Below are positions 1-8,686 of a stretch of 64,000 nt of DNA, piece by piece. How positions within the stretch are numbered: position 1 is the stretch's first letter; every line of letters begins with the position of its first letter. A program made the translations under genes and the position numbers. Source of the DNA: Romboutsia ilealis (lineage in GTDB: Bacteria; Bacillota; Clostridia; Peptostreptococcales; Peptostreptococcaceae); the NCBI RefSeq assembly GCF_900015215.1, contig NZ_LN555523.1, forward strand, positions 2,174,381 through 2,238,380. Direction: 5' to 3'. Below the pieces are notes generated by a model. It worked only from the letters and a program-made list of their open reading frames with translations. It was not told the DNA's origin and did not search any database.

Positions 1-2010
1 TTCTTTTTTATTCTTATCAACAGAAACAACAGTACCTTCTTGATTTAAAGTTATTACTCTTACATCTTCTCCTGCCTTCAAATCAGTTATTTCTTTACTT
101 GCAACTTTAGGAACTATCATACTCTTAACCGTAGGCTGTAAACTGCCCATAGTACTTGTTAATTCTTTTCTAAGAGCTTCTATTTGTTGATTCTTTTCCT
201 TTGATGCTCTTTCTTCTTCTAATCTTCTTAATTCTTTTATTATATTATCTACTTCTTCTTTTGCTTGTCTAGTAATTCTAAATGCTTCTTGTCTTGCTTG
301 CTCAAGCATTTTTTCTTTTTGATTTGCAAACTTTTCAAGTTTATCATCATATTCTATCTTTAGTTTTTCTATACTTTCTCTTAGTTTCTCAGCTTTTATT
401 CTTTCTTCTTCAGCTTTTATTCTATTTTTTTCTGCACTTTGTAATATATCTTCTAATTCTATATTATCCGTATCTATAAATTCCTTAGCTCTAGTTATTA
501 TATAATCACTAAGTCCTAATTTTTTAGATATTTCAAAGGCATTTGATTTACCTGGAACACCTATTAATAATTTATAAGTAGGGCTTAATGTATCTAAATC
601 AAACTCAACTGCAGCATTTTCTACACCATCTTTAATAAGTGCATAATTTTTTATTTCAGTGTAATGAGTTGTAGCTATACATCTAGCTCCAGCCATAGCT
701 ACATCTTCAAGTATTGCTATAGCAAGTGCTGCACCTTCTATAGGATCTGTACCTGCACCTAATTCATCAAATATAACTAAAGAATTTTCAGTTACATCTT
801 TTAATATAGACACAATATTTGTCATATGAGATGAGAATGTTGATAAACTCTGTTCTATACTTTGTTCATCACCTATATCCGCAAATATGTTGTCATATAC
901 ACACATGCTACTTCCATAGTCTGCAGATATATGAAGCCCACTTTGAGTCATAAGAGCAAATAATCCAACAGTTTTTATTGTTACAGTTTTACCACCTGTA
1001 TTTGGCCCAGTTATAACTAAAGTATGAAAATCTCTTCCTAAATACACGCTATTAGGTACTACTGTTTTTCTATCTAATAATGGATGTCTACCATTTTTTA
1101 TATTTATAAACTTATCTTTATTTAATGTAGGTTCTACACCTCTCATTTGCATTGATAATTTTCCTTTTGCAAAAGCAAAATCAAGTCTACCTAATATCTC
1201 CTGATTTGATATTAAATCTTCGCTTACTTCACCAACCATAGATGATAATTCTTGTAGTATTCTTTCTATTTCTTCTTGTTCACTAAGTCTTAATTGTCTA
1301 AGTTCATTGTTCATGTCAACTATACTCATAGGTTCTATGAATAATGTAGCTCCTGATGAAGATTGATCATGAACTATCCCTGCAACTTGAGATCTATATT
1401 CAGCTTTTACAGGAACGACAAATCTATCTCCTCTTACCGATATTATTGCATCCTGTAGATACTTTTGATATGTAGTTGATGATATTATAGAGTTTAACTT
1501 AGATCTTATAGATTGATTCTTTTGAACTATTCGTCTTCTAATGTCTCTAAGTGTTGATGATGCATTATCTGATATTTCTAATTCACTTATTATTGCATTA
1601 TATATTGCATCTTCTATCTCTCTATATGCATATAATCCATTTGATAAAGATTGTATTATTGGATAATTAAAATCTTCTTCATCACTACCTGATAGACTAT
1701 TTCTTAATGTTCTAGCAGTTCTTAATGTATCTGCTATCATTATTAAACTCCCTGGATCAAGACTTGCTCCTACTCCAGCTCTTTTAACTTTATCTTCTAT
1801 ATCATGTATACCTTGTAATCCCACATATCCCCTTTTGGTAAGTATTGATTGCGTTTCACTTGTTTCTTGTTGCATATACTTAACTTCTTCAAAATCCGAA
1901 CTTGGAACTAACTCTTCTATATATTTTAAACCTAACGAAGATGAAGCTTTACTTTTCAATAATTCAATTATTTTATTGAATTCTAAAACTCTCAGCGATT
2001 TTTGGTTCAT
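1..2010 (-). CDS. mutS2: Endonuclease MutS2 (3' end outside window)
   Basis: MutS2 is a cytosolic homodimeric ATPase/nuclease that acts on branched DNA and, in Bacillus, on collided ribosomes. About 670 residues are visible. They start at an ATG preceded by AAGGAGGAATT (N-terminus MNQKSLRVLEFNKI) and run through the MutS III-like core and a Walker A motif GPNTGGKT near residue 335. The long charged coiled coil typical of MutS2 and the start of the KOW-like region follow. The C-terminal Smr nuclease domain, expected at about 780-790 residues, would lie beyond base 1. The gene is divergent from pepD across about 180 bp. MutS1 is unlikely because there is no N-terminal mismatch-binding domain. 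Confidence 0.95.
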   Translation of the reverse strand, partial: MNQKSLRVLEFNKIIELLKSKASSSLGLKYIEELVPSSDFEEVKYMQQETSETQSILTKRGYVGLQGIHDIEDKVKRAGVGASLDPGSLIMIADTLRTARTLRNSLSGSDEEDFNYPIIQSLSNGLYAYREIEDAIYNAIISELEISDNASSTLRDIRRRIVQKNQSIRSKLNSIISSTTYQKYLQDAIISVRGDRFVVPVKAEYRSQVAGIVHDQSSSGATLFIEPMSIVDMNNELRQLRLSEQEEIERILQELSSMVGEVSEDLISNQEILGRLDFAFAKGKLSMQMRGVEPTLNKDKFINIKNGRHPLLDRKTVVPNSVYLGRDFHTLVITGPNTGGKTVTIKTVGLFALMTQSGLHISADYGSSMCVYDNIFADIGDEQSIEQSLSTFSSHMTNIVSILKDVTENSLVIFDELGAGTDPIEGAALAIAILEDVAMAGARCIATTHYTEIKNYALIKDGVENAAVEFDLDTLSPTYKLLIGVPGKSNAFEISKKLGLSDYIITRAKEFIDTDNIELEDILQSAEKNRIKAEEERIKAEKLRESIEKLKIEYDDKLEKFANQKEKMLEQARQEAFRITRQAKEEVDNIIKELRRLEEERASKEKNQQIEALRKELTSTMGSLQPTVKSMIVPKVASKEITDLKAGEDVRVITLNQEGTVVSVDKNKKE

Positions 2011-2193
2011 AATTCCTCCTTAATTTTTCATTTTTTAATTTCTATTTTACTATGTGTATTTTACACATTTTGTATTATACTATTTATATGGCTATTTTAT
2101 ATTATACATAATGATACTTTGTTTGTGATATAAAAATATTATTTACTATTTTTAAAGTATCTATTTTAACTTAATCTAAAAGGAGTTGTTTTT

Positions 2194-3645
2194 ATGGAAA
2201 ATGTTTTAAAGGGGTTACAACCTGAGCTTGTTTTTAAATATTTTGAGGAAGTATCCCAAATACCTCGTGGTTCTGGAAATGAAAAAGCTATAAGTGATTA
2301 TCTAAAAAAGTTTGGTGAGGATTTAGGACTTGAAACTATACAAGATGATTCTCTTAATATAATAATAAGAAAACCAGCTACAAAAGGATACGAAAACTGT
2401 CCTGGTGTAATACTTCAAGGTCATATGGATATGGTCTGTGAAAAAAATAAAGATACTGACCATAACTTTGTTACTGATCCTATAAAATTAAGAGTTGAAG
2501 ATGATATGATATATGCAACTGGAACTACTCTAGGTGCTGACAATGGTATAGCTGTGGCCATGGGAATGGCTGTACTTGCATCTAATAACCTAGACCATCC
2601 TGCGATAGAAGTTTTAATAACTACTGATGAAGAAGCTGGTATGAGTGGTGCTATGGATTTAGATGGTTCTTTATTAAAAGGACAATACATAATAAATCTT
2701 GACTCTGAAGAAGAAGGATACTTACTAGTTAGTTGTGCTGGTGGAGTTACTGCTTTATCTGAACTAAATGCTGAATATACTAGTGTTAATGCTAATAAAC
2801 AAGCTTTATTAGTTGAAATAAAAGGATTACTTGGTGGACACTCTGGAATGGATATAATAAAACAAAGAGCAAATTCTAATAGATTAATGGGAAGACTTTT
2901 AAATTTATTATGTGTTGATTACGACTTAGCTAAAATTCAAGGTGGTTCTAAAAACAATGCCATACCTCGTGAGTGTGAAGCTATAATAGTTGTAGATAAA
3001 AATGATGTTGAAAAAACTAAGAATTGTATAAATGAAATAATGAATACATTTAAACATGAATTCAGTACTTCTGACCCGGATATAAATATAGAATGTGCTG
3101 AAACTACTGTTGATAAAGTATTTACTGATAAAACAAAAACAAATGTAGTTAATTTACTAAACTTAATACCTAACGGAATCCAAACTATGAGTATGGATAT
3201 AGAAGGTCTTGTTGAAAGTTCAACAAACTTAGGTGTTGTTCATACTACTGAAAACTCAGTTACATTTGAATGTGCTGTTAGAAGTTCTGTCAAAACATTA
3301 AAAGACGATATAACTAATAAAATGGACCTACTTGCTACTAACTTAGATGGAAAATTAATTTTAGATAGTGATTATCCAGCTTGGGAATATGCTAAAGGTT
3401 CTAAATTAGAAGAAATATGTATTGATACCTATGAGAAATTAACTGGTAAAAAACCAATTATAATGGCCATACATGCTGGTCTTGAATGCGGATTATTATT
3501 AGATAAAATGCCTCATGCACAGGCTATATCTCTTGGACCTGATATGTTTGAAGTTCATACACCTAATGAGCATTTAAATATATCTTCTACTAAACGTACT
3601 TGGGATTATTTAGTTGCTATCTTAAAAGGTATGAATCAATATTAA
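2194..3645 (+). CDS. pepD: Aminoacyl-histidine dipeptidase (PepD, M20 family)
   Basis: A cytosolic di-zinc dipeptidase that cleaves Xaa-His and other dipeptides, so it supplies amino acids to a peptide-fermenting cell. The 483 residues match the family length. The zinc-site segments are visible: GHMDMVCEKN near residue 76, ADNGIAVAMG near 113, TTDEEAGMSGA near 145 and a C-terminal EVHTPNEHLN. The start ATG follows AAAAGGAGTTG. It is a single-gene unit, divergent from mutS2 and closed by a strong hairpin at 3672-3710. Confidence 0.93.
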   Translation: MENVLKGLQPELVFKYFEEVSQIPRGSGNEKAISDYLKKFGEDLGLETIQDDSLNIIIRKPATKGYENCPGVILQGHMDMVCEKNKDTDHNFVTDPIKLRVEDDMIYATGTTLGADNGIAVAMGMAVLASNNLDHPAIEVLITTDEEAGMSGAMDLDGSLLKGQYIINLDSEEEGYLLVSCAGGVTALSELNAEYTSVNANKQALLVEIKGLLGGHSGMDIIKQRANSNRLMGRLLNLLCVDYDLAKIQGGSKNNAIPRECEAIIVVDKNDVEKTKNCINEIMNTFKHEFSTSDPDINIECAETTVDKVFTDKTKTNVVNLLNLIPNGIQTMSMDIEGLVESSTNLGVVHTTENSVTFECAVRSSVKTLKDDITNKMDLLATNLDGKLILDSDYPAWEYAKGSKLEEICIDTYEKLTGKKPIIMAIHAGLECGLLLDKMPHAQAISLGPDMFEVHTPNEHLNISSTKRTWDYLVAILKGMNQY

Positions 3646-3671
3646 TATATACGTTTCTCGTTAAACATAAC

Positions 3672-3710
3672 AATGAGCTATATGCAAATTTAATTTGCAT
3701 ATAGCTCATT
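3672..3710. terminator. Bidirectional intrinsic terminator between pepD and the lipoprotein gene
   Basis: A 19-bp perfect inverted repeat (AATGAGCTATATGCAAATT and its complement) lies between two convergent genes, with a T-rich tail on the plus side and A-rich sequence before it. It can serve both strands. Confidence 0.85.
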
Positions 3711-3730
3711 TATTTTTATATAATTTATAT

Positions 3731-4078
3731 CTATTCTGTTATAATCTCTCCAGTGTATTTATCTATCTTTATATTTCCTAGACTTTGTCTATGTATATGT
3801 GTTTCATGACTTACATCATCTCTATCTTCTACTTCAACATAAACATCTATGAAATATAAATCTCCTATTAATTTTATATCCTTATCTTCAACTAATATAT
3901 TATCTCCATACTCTGCCTTTAATATATTTATAGCTGTATCTTTTGATATAGGATTTATGCTATCTTTATCTATACTATTTAAATTAATATCATTATTTTC
4001 TTGAAATTTACTGCAACCAAATATAAATGAAGTTATTATTAATATAAATAAACTTATGCCTATAATTTTTTTATTCAT
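3731..4078 (-). CDS. Small lipoprotein with PepSY-like domain
   Basis: A predicted lipoprotein of 115 residues. A Lys-Lys N-terminus and a hydrophobic stretch end in the lipobox FIFGC, with Cys22 as the lipidated residue. A polar Asn/Asp-rich linker follows, then a domain of about 70 residues. That domain has an AINILKAEYG helix, a YFIDVYVEVE strand and a terminal IDKYTGEII hairpin, the layout of PepSY-type domains; this is inferred from pattern only. Expected on the outer face of the membrane. It sits 31 bp after the XRE/ImmA-like gene and may be co-transcribed with it. Role unknown. Confidence 0.7.
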   Translation of the reverse strand: MNKKIIGISLFILIITSFIFGCSKFQENNDINLNSIDKDSINPISKDTAINILKAEYGDNILVEDKDIKLIGDLYFIDVYVEVEDRDDVSHETHIHRQSLGNIKIDKYTGEIITE

Positions 4079-4109
4079 AAAAAGCTCCTACTACTATATA
4101 AGTGCTTAA

Positions 4110-5252
4110 TTATCTTTTTTTAGATTTAAAGTTAACTTTTGTAACCTTCGCTTTTTTGTTATTTGTAGTATTTTTTTCTGTAGTTAACTTTCCTTCTTTA
4201 AATCCTAATAATACTTCTACTTCATCTTGATTCAAATGTAATCCCCAATTTGATAAATTCATTACCAAACTAGCCTTACTCATTATATTATTATCTATTA
4301 ATACATCTATAGATTTTTTTAATAGCATCGGACTTGTAGCTTTTATATTTTCTTCTAGTGGTTCTTTCTTTAACCATCCCTTTTTATCCATTTCATTCAT
4401 TAAGTACATATATTTTTTGTAACTTATTTCACCTAATTGATATGCTCTTAATATTATAGCTGATATTGGAACTATCCATTTCTTTTTTAACTCAACATAA
4501 TCTTCTAAATCATTTACCATTTTTAAATCTTGTATAAAACTTTCTTTAGGCATTAAAAATGCACAAGCAAATTCATCCTTAGAAAATTTCTTTGACTGTA
4601 TATTCGCCTCAGTTGCTACAATATATGCTAATTCATATGCTAAATCATAGTTTCTTGTACATGCTGATTTTTTATCATTACCTAAAGATATAAAGTATCT
4701 ACTATTTCCATTTACAGTTTGCTTTTGACTAAATGATAATGCTCCTTTTTTTTCTATATTAGCATCTGATACAACTATCCCATTTATCTCAAGTAAGGTT
4801 AACATGTTACCTATAATCCCATCACCTAAATTCCAGTATCTTCTTACCTTAGTAGCTAACTCTTCTATATCTTCATTTTTATTTAAATCAGTTGGTATAT
4901 TCATTTGTGGGAATTGGATATACCCTTCTAAAAATGTTAATATCCTATGAGTCATAGCTAGTTTTTCTTTAAAAGCTATTTGTTCTACTTTCGGTATTGT
5001 ACATTCCGGTCTTATATGTGTAGAATCTATAGTCATTTTTATATTGTCTGCATATTTAAAGAATTCTCTTGGAAATCCTAATGTATTTGATAACTTCATT
5101 TCATTTTCTAATGTTGGCTTATATTTCTCTTCTTCAAATGCAATTATATCTTTTTTATTTATATTAGTTTCTTTAGCTAATACATCTATTGTTTTACCTC
5201 TATACATTCTAGCTTCTCTTAATTTTCTTCCTATAAATACTTTTTTGCTCAT
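4110..5252 (-). CDS. XRE-type HTH protein with degenerate ImmA/IrrE-like domain
   Basis: 380 residues. An N-terminal XRE-type helix-turn-helix (about residues 8-66) is followed by a region that aligns by pattern with ImmA/IrrE metallopeptidases, the Cro/C1-ImmA fusions that control phage, ICE or stress genes. In active members the zinc motif is HExxH. Here the same place reads YELAY (206-210), although the downstream EFACAFLMP block is kept. Both histidine ligands are therefore tyrosine, and the domain is probably not a protease. The C-terminal 80 residues are a helical tail ending in a Lys-rich stretch. It lies downstream of a dispersed repeat and 31 bp before the lipoprotein gene. Inference: a regulator or sensor that uses the fold without catalysis. 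Confidence 0.75.
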   Translation of the reverse strand: MSKKVFIGRKLREARMYRGKTIDVLAKETNINKKDIIAFEEEKYKPTLENEMKLSNTLGFPREFFKYADNIKMTIDSTHIRPECTIPKVEQIAFKEKLAMTHRILTFLEGYIQFPQMNIPTDLNKNEDIEELATKVRRYWNLGDGIIGNMLTLLEINGIVVSDANIEKKGALSFSQKQTVNGNSRYFISLGNDKKSACTRNYDLAYELAYIVATEANIQSKKFSKDEFACAFLMPKESFIQDLKMVNDLEDYVELKKKWIVPISAIILRAYQLGEISYKKYMYLMNEMDKKGWLKKEPLEENIKATSPMLLKKSIDVLIDNNIMSKASLVMNLSNWGLHLNQDEVEVLLGFKEGKLTTEKNTTNNKKAKVTKVNFKSKKR

Positions 5253-5293
5253 ATTTAAGTCTCTCTTTCATTGTTTATAGAATTTATTTTAAT

Positions 5294-5402
5294 AAAAAAT
5301 TCGCTTCGCTTGAGCGACGTGTCGGCGAAACACTTCATATCGCCAACGATATGACACTCGCTACCACTTTGAGCAACATGTTGGCGAAACATTTCAAAAT
5401 GT
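5294..5402 (-). repeat. Dispersed intergenic repeat, copy A
   Basis: One of four related copies (also near 12143, 50373 and 60463). The shared core on the plus strand is AAAAATTCGCTTCGCTTGAGC, then GACGTGTCGGCGAAACACTTC and CGCCAACGA. This copy has a second, diverged GGCGAAACATTTC unit at 5383-5395. It lies between the terminator after the U32 gene (5434-5467) and the start of the XRE gene. No ORF is plausible here. Confidence 0.75.
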
Positions 5403-5433
5403 CATTTTTTAAATTTCTTCATTTTTAAATTAT

Positions 5434-5467
5434 TAATGCTCTGGATAATTTTATACCCAGAGCATTA
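5434..5467 (-). terminator. Terminator after the U32 gene
   Basis: An 11-bp stem TAATGCTCTGG/CCAGAGCATTA with a 12-nt loop lies 80 bp after the stop of the U32 gene. The U-tract on the minus strand is poor (ATAATTTAAAAA). Confidence 0.6.
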
Positions 5468-5549
5468 TTTAACTTTTATTATTTTGTAATATTATCATAT
5501 TTGCTTAATATAGTCAATTTTACATATTATAGCACTAAAATATAACTTA

Positions 5550-7961
5550 TTATTCTACACCTTTGTAGTAATGACCTGCTGTTGTACCCTTTTCATCTAA
5601 TTTATTATAAAGTTTAGTAGCTTTTGTTCCTAATTTATAATCATTAGATAAAACTTCTTGATAGGCTTCTATAACTTCTTTAACAGTCTCTTTATCTTCT
5701 AATGCAAAGTCTAATCTAAGTACATTTATACCTATTTCATGTAATTCATATAAGTTGTCTAGCATACAAGTTACATTTGAATTATATATTGTACTCCTAC
5801 AGAATATATCTTGTGAAACTCTGAATTCATCACCTTTAGAATTTCTTAATGCATATATACTTTCTTTACATTTAGCAACTCTTTTATCCTTTTTACAATC
5901 ACGAACAATTACTCCCATAGGACAGTATTCTGTTATCATAAGTGGAGTATATCCATAAACTACAGATTCTATATTTATATCAGTGTACTTTATTGTTTCT
6001 TTTATCTCGTTTATATTTAACTCTTGAGATATACATAAAGTATCTGCACCTATTTCTTTGTAGTAATTTATAGTTTCACTATTAAATGCATTTAAGTAGT
6101 AATCTATATTTAATTCTTTACCTTTAAAGTAATCTATTGAACCATAGTTTCCTACTTGTACAGATGCTACACCTGCATTATTAGCTTTTGCTAAATGATT
6201 GTATTCTTTGTTTCTTATTATTCTAGGTGCAGAGTATATTACCTTTTTATTATATTTCATAGCTAAGCTCATAGCTTTATCTATGCTATTAGTATCTTCG
6301 TAATATATTCTATCTATATTGCACTCTAATGCACTTTCTAATTGTTCTAAATTTTTAACTTTAACAGATATTTCTTGTTTTTTGTTTCTATTGTATTGTA
6401 CTGGTTTATACTTAACAACTTTATCTTTATATTTTCTATTTTTTATGCTTATTCTTTCTTTATCTAAAAGTTCAATACAATCTCTTCTCATTTGATTTAA
6501 TAAACTTACTGGTAAACTAACATTATCATCTAATTCAATTTCTAATAAATCTAATTCATAAGGTGTATTTCCAAGTTTTCTTAGTTGAGCTTCTACTTTT
6601 TCTTTGCTTAAAGCAACCTTCATAGCTTCTTCAACTATTTTATCACATTCTATAGTTGCTTCATTACCATGTCTATCTTTTAATGTAAGTATTGGCTTTT
6701 GACCTAATTTTATAGTAATTTTTGCATCAATTATATTTTTTACAAGTTCTTTATCTTGTGTAAATGTAGCTTGAACTCTATCCATTAATTCACTATCTGA
6801 TGTTTTAAATACTATTTGCCCTTTTCTTGCTTCGCCAACAAAGTCTAATTCAATAGTTTCACCTTTGTATCCTATAGTTTCTATGTTTCCATTTTTTATT
6901 ATTCTACCTATAGTACCTCCGCCAAGATTTATACCATCACCTTTTTTAAGAGTATTTGCTAGTTTTATTTTTAATCTTTTTGCTTTTTTATTATAATCTA
7001 CTACTGTACCAACATATAGACCTTGGTTATTAGGAAGTTGCGAGTTCATCATATCCTTACCAACATCACCTAGTAATAATCCTTTAGTGAATTTTCTATT
7101 AAATATAGTATATAAATCATTTATTGTTTCATCTGAAACATTTAATTTATTTGTAGCTAAATATTCATCTATAGTTTTTCTATATCCATCTATAACTGTT
7201 GCAACATACTCTGGTCTTTTCATTCTACCTTCTATTTTTAAAGAATGTACTCCTGCATCTATTATCTTATCAATTTCTTCTATTGTACTTAAATCCTTAG
7301 GACTTAGTAGATAGTCTCCATTACTGTTTACGACTTCTCCTGTATATACATCAACAAGTTCATATCTTTGTCTACAAGGTTGTGCACATCTTCCTCTATT
7401 TCCTGATCTATTCCCTATCATAGAGCTCATTAAACATTGTCCAGAATAACATACACACAATGCTCCGTGGACAAAAACTTCTATATCTGCTTTACAGTTA
7501 TCGCATATATATTTAATTTCTTCTACTGTAACCTCTCTCGCAAGTACTACTCTATCAAATCCTACACCTTCTAAATATTTAACATCTTCTAATGAATGTG
7601 CCACCATTTGAGTACTTGCATGTAATTCAAAATCAGGTAATTCTCTTTTTATAAGTCTAGCCATACCTATATCTTGAAGTATTATTGCATCTACATCTAT
7701 ATCATATAAAAACTTTACATATTCTAAGAAATCTTCTATTTCATTTTCTTTTCTTAGTGTATTTGTAGTTACAAAAACTTGTACACCTCTTATATGAGCA
7801 TATTTTACAGCGTCTTTTAACTCATCTCTATCAAAATTATTTGCGGATGCCCTTGCTCCAAAATCTTTTCCTCCAAGGTATACTGCATTTGCACCATTTT
7901 GTACTGCAGCTTTTAATGCTTCAAAAGACCCAACAGGTGCCAATAATTCTACGTCTCTCAT
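5550..7961 (-). CDS. U32 family enzyme with DUF3656 (RlhA-like)
   Basis: An 803-residue long-form U32 protein. The N-terminus (MRDVELLAPVGSFEALKAAV) and the TIM-barrel segments are typical of the family. The Fe-S ligand region is intact, with Cys169, Cys171, Cys176, Cys192 and Cys196 in VCYSGQC and GRCAQPC. U32 proteins are annotated as collagenase-like peptidases, but characterised members with this domain order (E. coli RlhA) hydroxylate 23S rRNA C2501 from prephenate-derived substrate. RNA hydroxylation is therefore the likelier role, by inference. The C-terminal half holds DUF3656 and a second barrel-like repeat. The start ATG follows AAAGGAGGACAAT. It follows zapA after a terminator, so it may have its own promoter. 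Confidence 0.85.
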   Translation of the reverse strand: MRDVELLAPVGSFEALKAAVQNGANAVYLGGKDFGARASANNFDRDELKDAVKYAHIRGVQVFVTTNTLRKENEIEDFLEYVKFLYDIDVDAIILQDIGMARLIKRELPDFELHASTQMVAHSLEDVKYLEGVGFDRVVLAREVTVEEIKYICDNCKADIEVFVHGALCVCYSGQCLMSSMIGNRSGNRGRCAQPCRQRYELVDVYTGEVVNSNGDYLLSPKDLSTIEEIDKIIDAGVHSLKIEGRMKRPEYVATVIDGYRKTIDEYLATNKLNVSDETINDLYTIFNRKFTKGLLLGDVGKDMMNSQLPNNQGLYVGTVVDYNKKAKRLKIKLANTLKKGDGINLGGGTIGRIIKNGNIETIGYKGETIELDFVGEARKGQIVFKTSDSELMDRVQATFTQDKELVKNIIDAKITIKLGQKPILTLKDRHGNEATIECDKIVEEAMKVALSKEKVEAQLRKLGNTPYELDLLEIELDDNVSLPVSLLNQMRRDCIELLDKERISIKNRKYKDKVVKYKPVQYNRNKKQEISVKVKNLEQLESALECNIDRIYYEDTNSIDKAMSLAMKYNKKVIYSAPRIIRNKEYNHLAKANNAGVASVQVGNYGSIDYFKGKELNIDYYLNAFNSETINYYKEIGADTLCISQELNINEIKETIKYTDINIESVVYGYTPLMITEYCPMGVIVRDCKKDKRVAKCKESIYALRNSKGDEFRVSQDIFCRSTIYNSNVTCMLDNLYELHEIGINVLRLDFALEDKETVKEVIEAYQEVLSNDYKLGTKATKLYNKLDEKGTTAGHYYKGVE

Positions 7962-8024
7962 ATTGTCCTCCTTTAAGGAATATTTATCCTCTTTATATAA
8001 TATCCTTAAATTTTAAAATTAAAA

Positions 8025-8044
8025 CCTTCAGGTTCCCCTGAAGG
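8025..8044 (-). terminator. Terminator after zapA
   Basis: An 8-bp GC-rich stem CCTTCAGG/CCTGAAGG with a 4-nt loop. On the minus strand it is followed by TTTTAATTTT. It closes the pheS-pheT-zapA unit. Confidence 0.8.
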
Positions 8045-8055
8045 CTTAATTTATT

Positions 8056-8664
8056 TTATCTTTTTGCTTTAAAAAATTTCAATTCATTTTCAATCTCTAT
8101 TTTTTCCAATTGCACTCTATATGCGTCATTTTGGAACTTTGAAGACATTTGCTCTGCAACTCTGGCTTTCTCCTCAGCAATTTTAGTTAAATCTTTAAGT
8201 TCATCAACTTCAACCTTATACTCTTTAATTTGTTTATCTTTAGATTGAATATCATTTTCTAACTTAGAAATTTTACTTTTTTGCTCTTCAATTAACTTAT
8301 TTAACTCATCTATCTTCGTCTTTAAGTCTTCTTCCGATTTAGCTTTGCCTTGTAGAGATAATTCTAATTTTTTCATCTCTAATTTTAGTTCTTCTTCTCC
8401 AGTACCAACCTTTTTGTTAAGTTCTTCATTTTCTTTTAATAGTTCCTCATTTTCATCACAACATTCAAAGAATACATCCGCTATATTTATAGCTGATAAT
8501 ATTGATGCTGATGATGTGCTTAATTTTGGATTTGCAGTTGTTATTTTTCTAATTTCCTGATCAACATATCTTGCTACTCTTAGCATATGTTCTTCTGATT
8601 TTGGACCAACCATTGGATATTCAGAACCATTAATTTTTACTATAACTTTATTCATTTCCTTCAT
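8056..8664 (-). CDS. zapA: Cell division protein ZapA with extended coiled coil
   Basis: ZapA binds and bundles FtsZ filaments at midcell. The N-terminal 90 residues carry the ZapA fold: VIVKINGSEYPMVG, then RVARYVDQEI and the helix SILSAINIADVFFE. A Lys/Glu-rich coiled coil of about 100 residues follows, so the protein is twice the length of Bacillus ZapA; this is usual in Clostridia. The chosen start has AGGGGG 9 nt upstream. An internal ATG at 8654 is possible but its AAGGA sits too close. It follows pheT by 22 bp. Confidence 0.88.
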   Translation of the reverse strand: MKEMNKVIVKINGSEYPMVGPKSEEHMLRVARYVDQEIRKITTANPKLSTSSASILSAINIADVFFECCDENEELLKENEELNKKVGTGEEELKLEMKKLELSLQGKAKSEEDLKTKIDELNKLIEEQKSKISKLENDIQSKDKQIKEYKVEVDELKDLTKIAEEKARVAEQMSSKFQNDAYRVQLEKIEIENELKFFKAKR

Positions 8665-8686
8665 ACTAACACGCCCCCTACGTTAG

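Noticed and set aside
282..479. Leu/Phe-rich plus-strand ORF
   Set aside because: Shadow of the Glu/Lys-rich coiled coil of mutS2 on the other strand.
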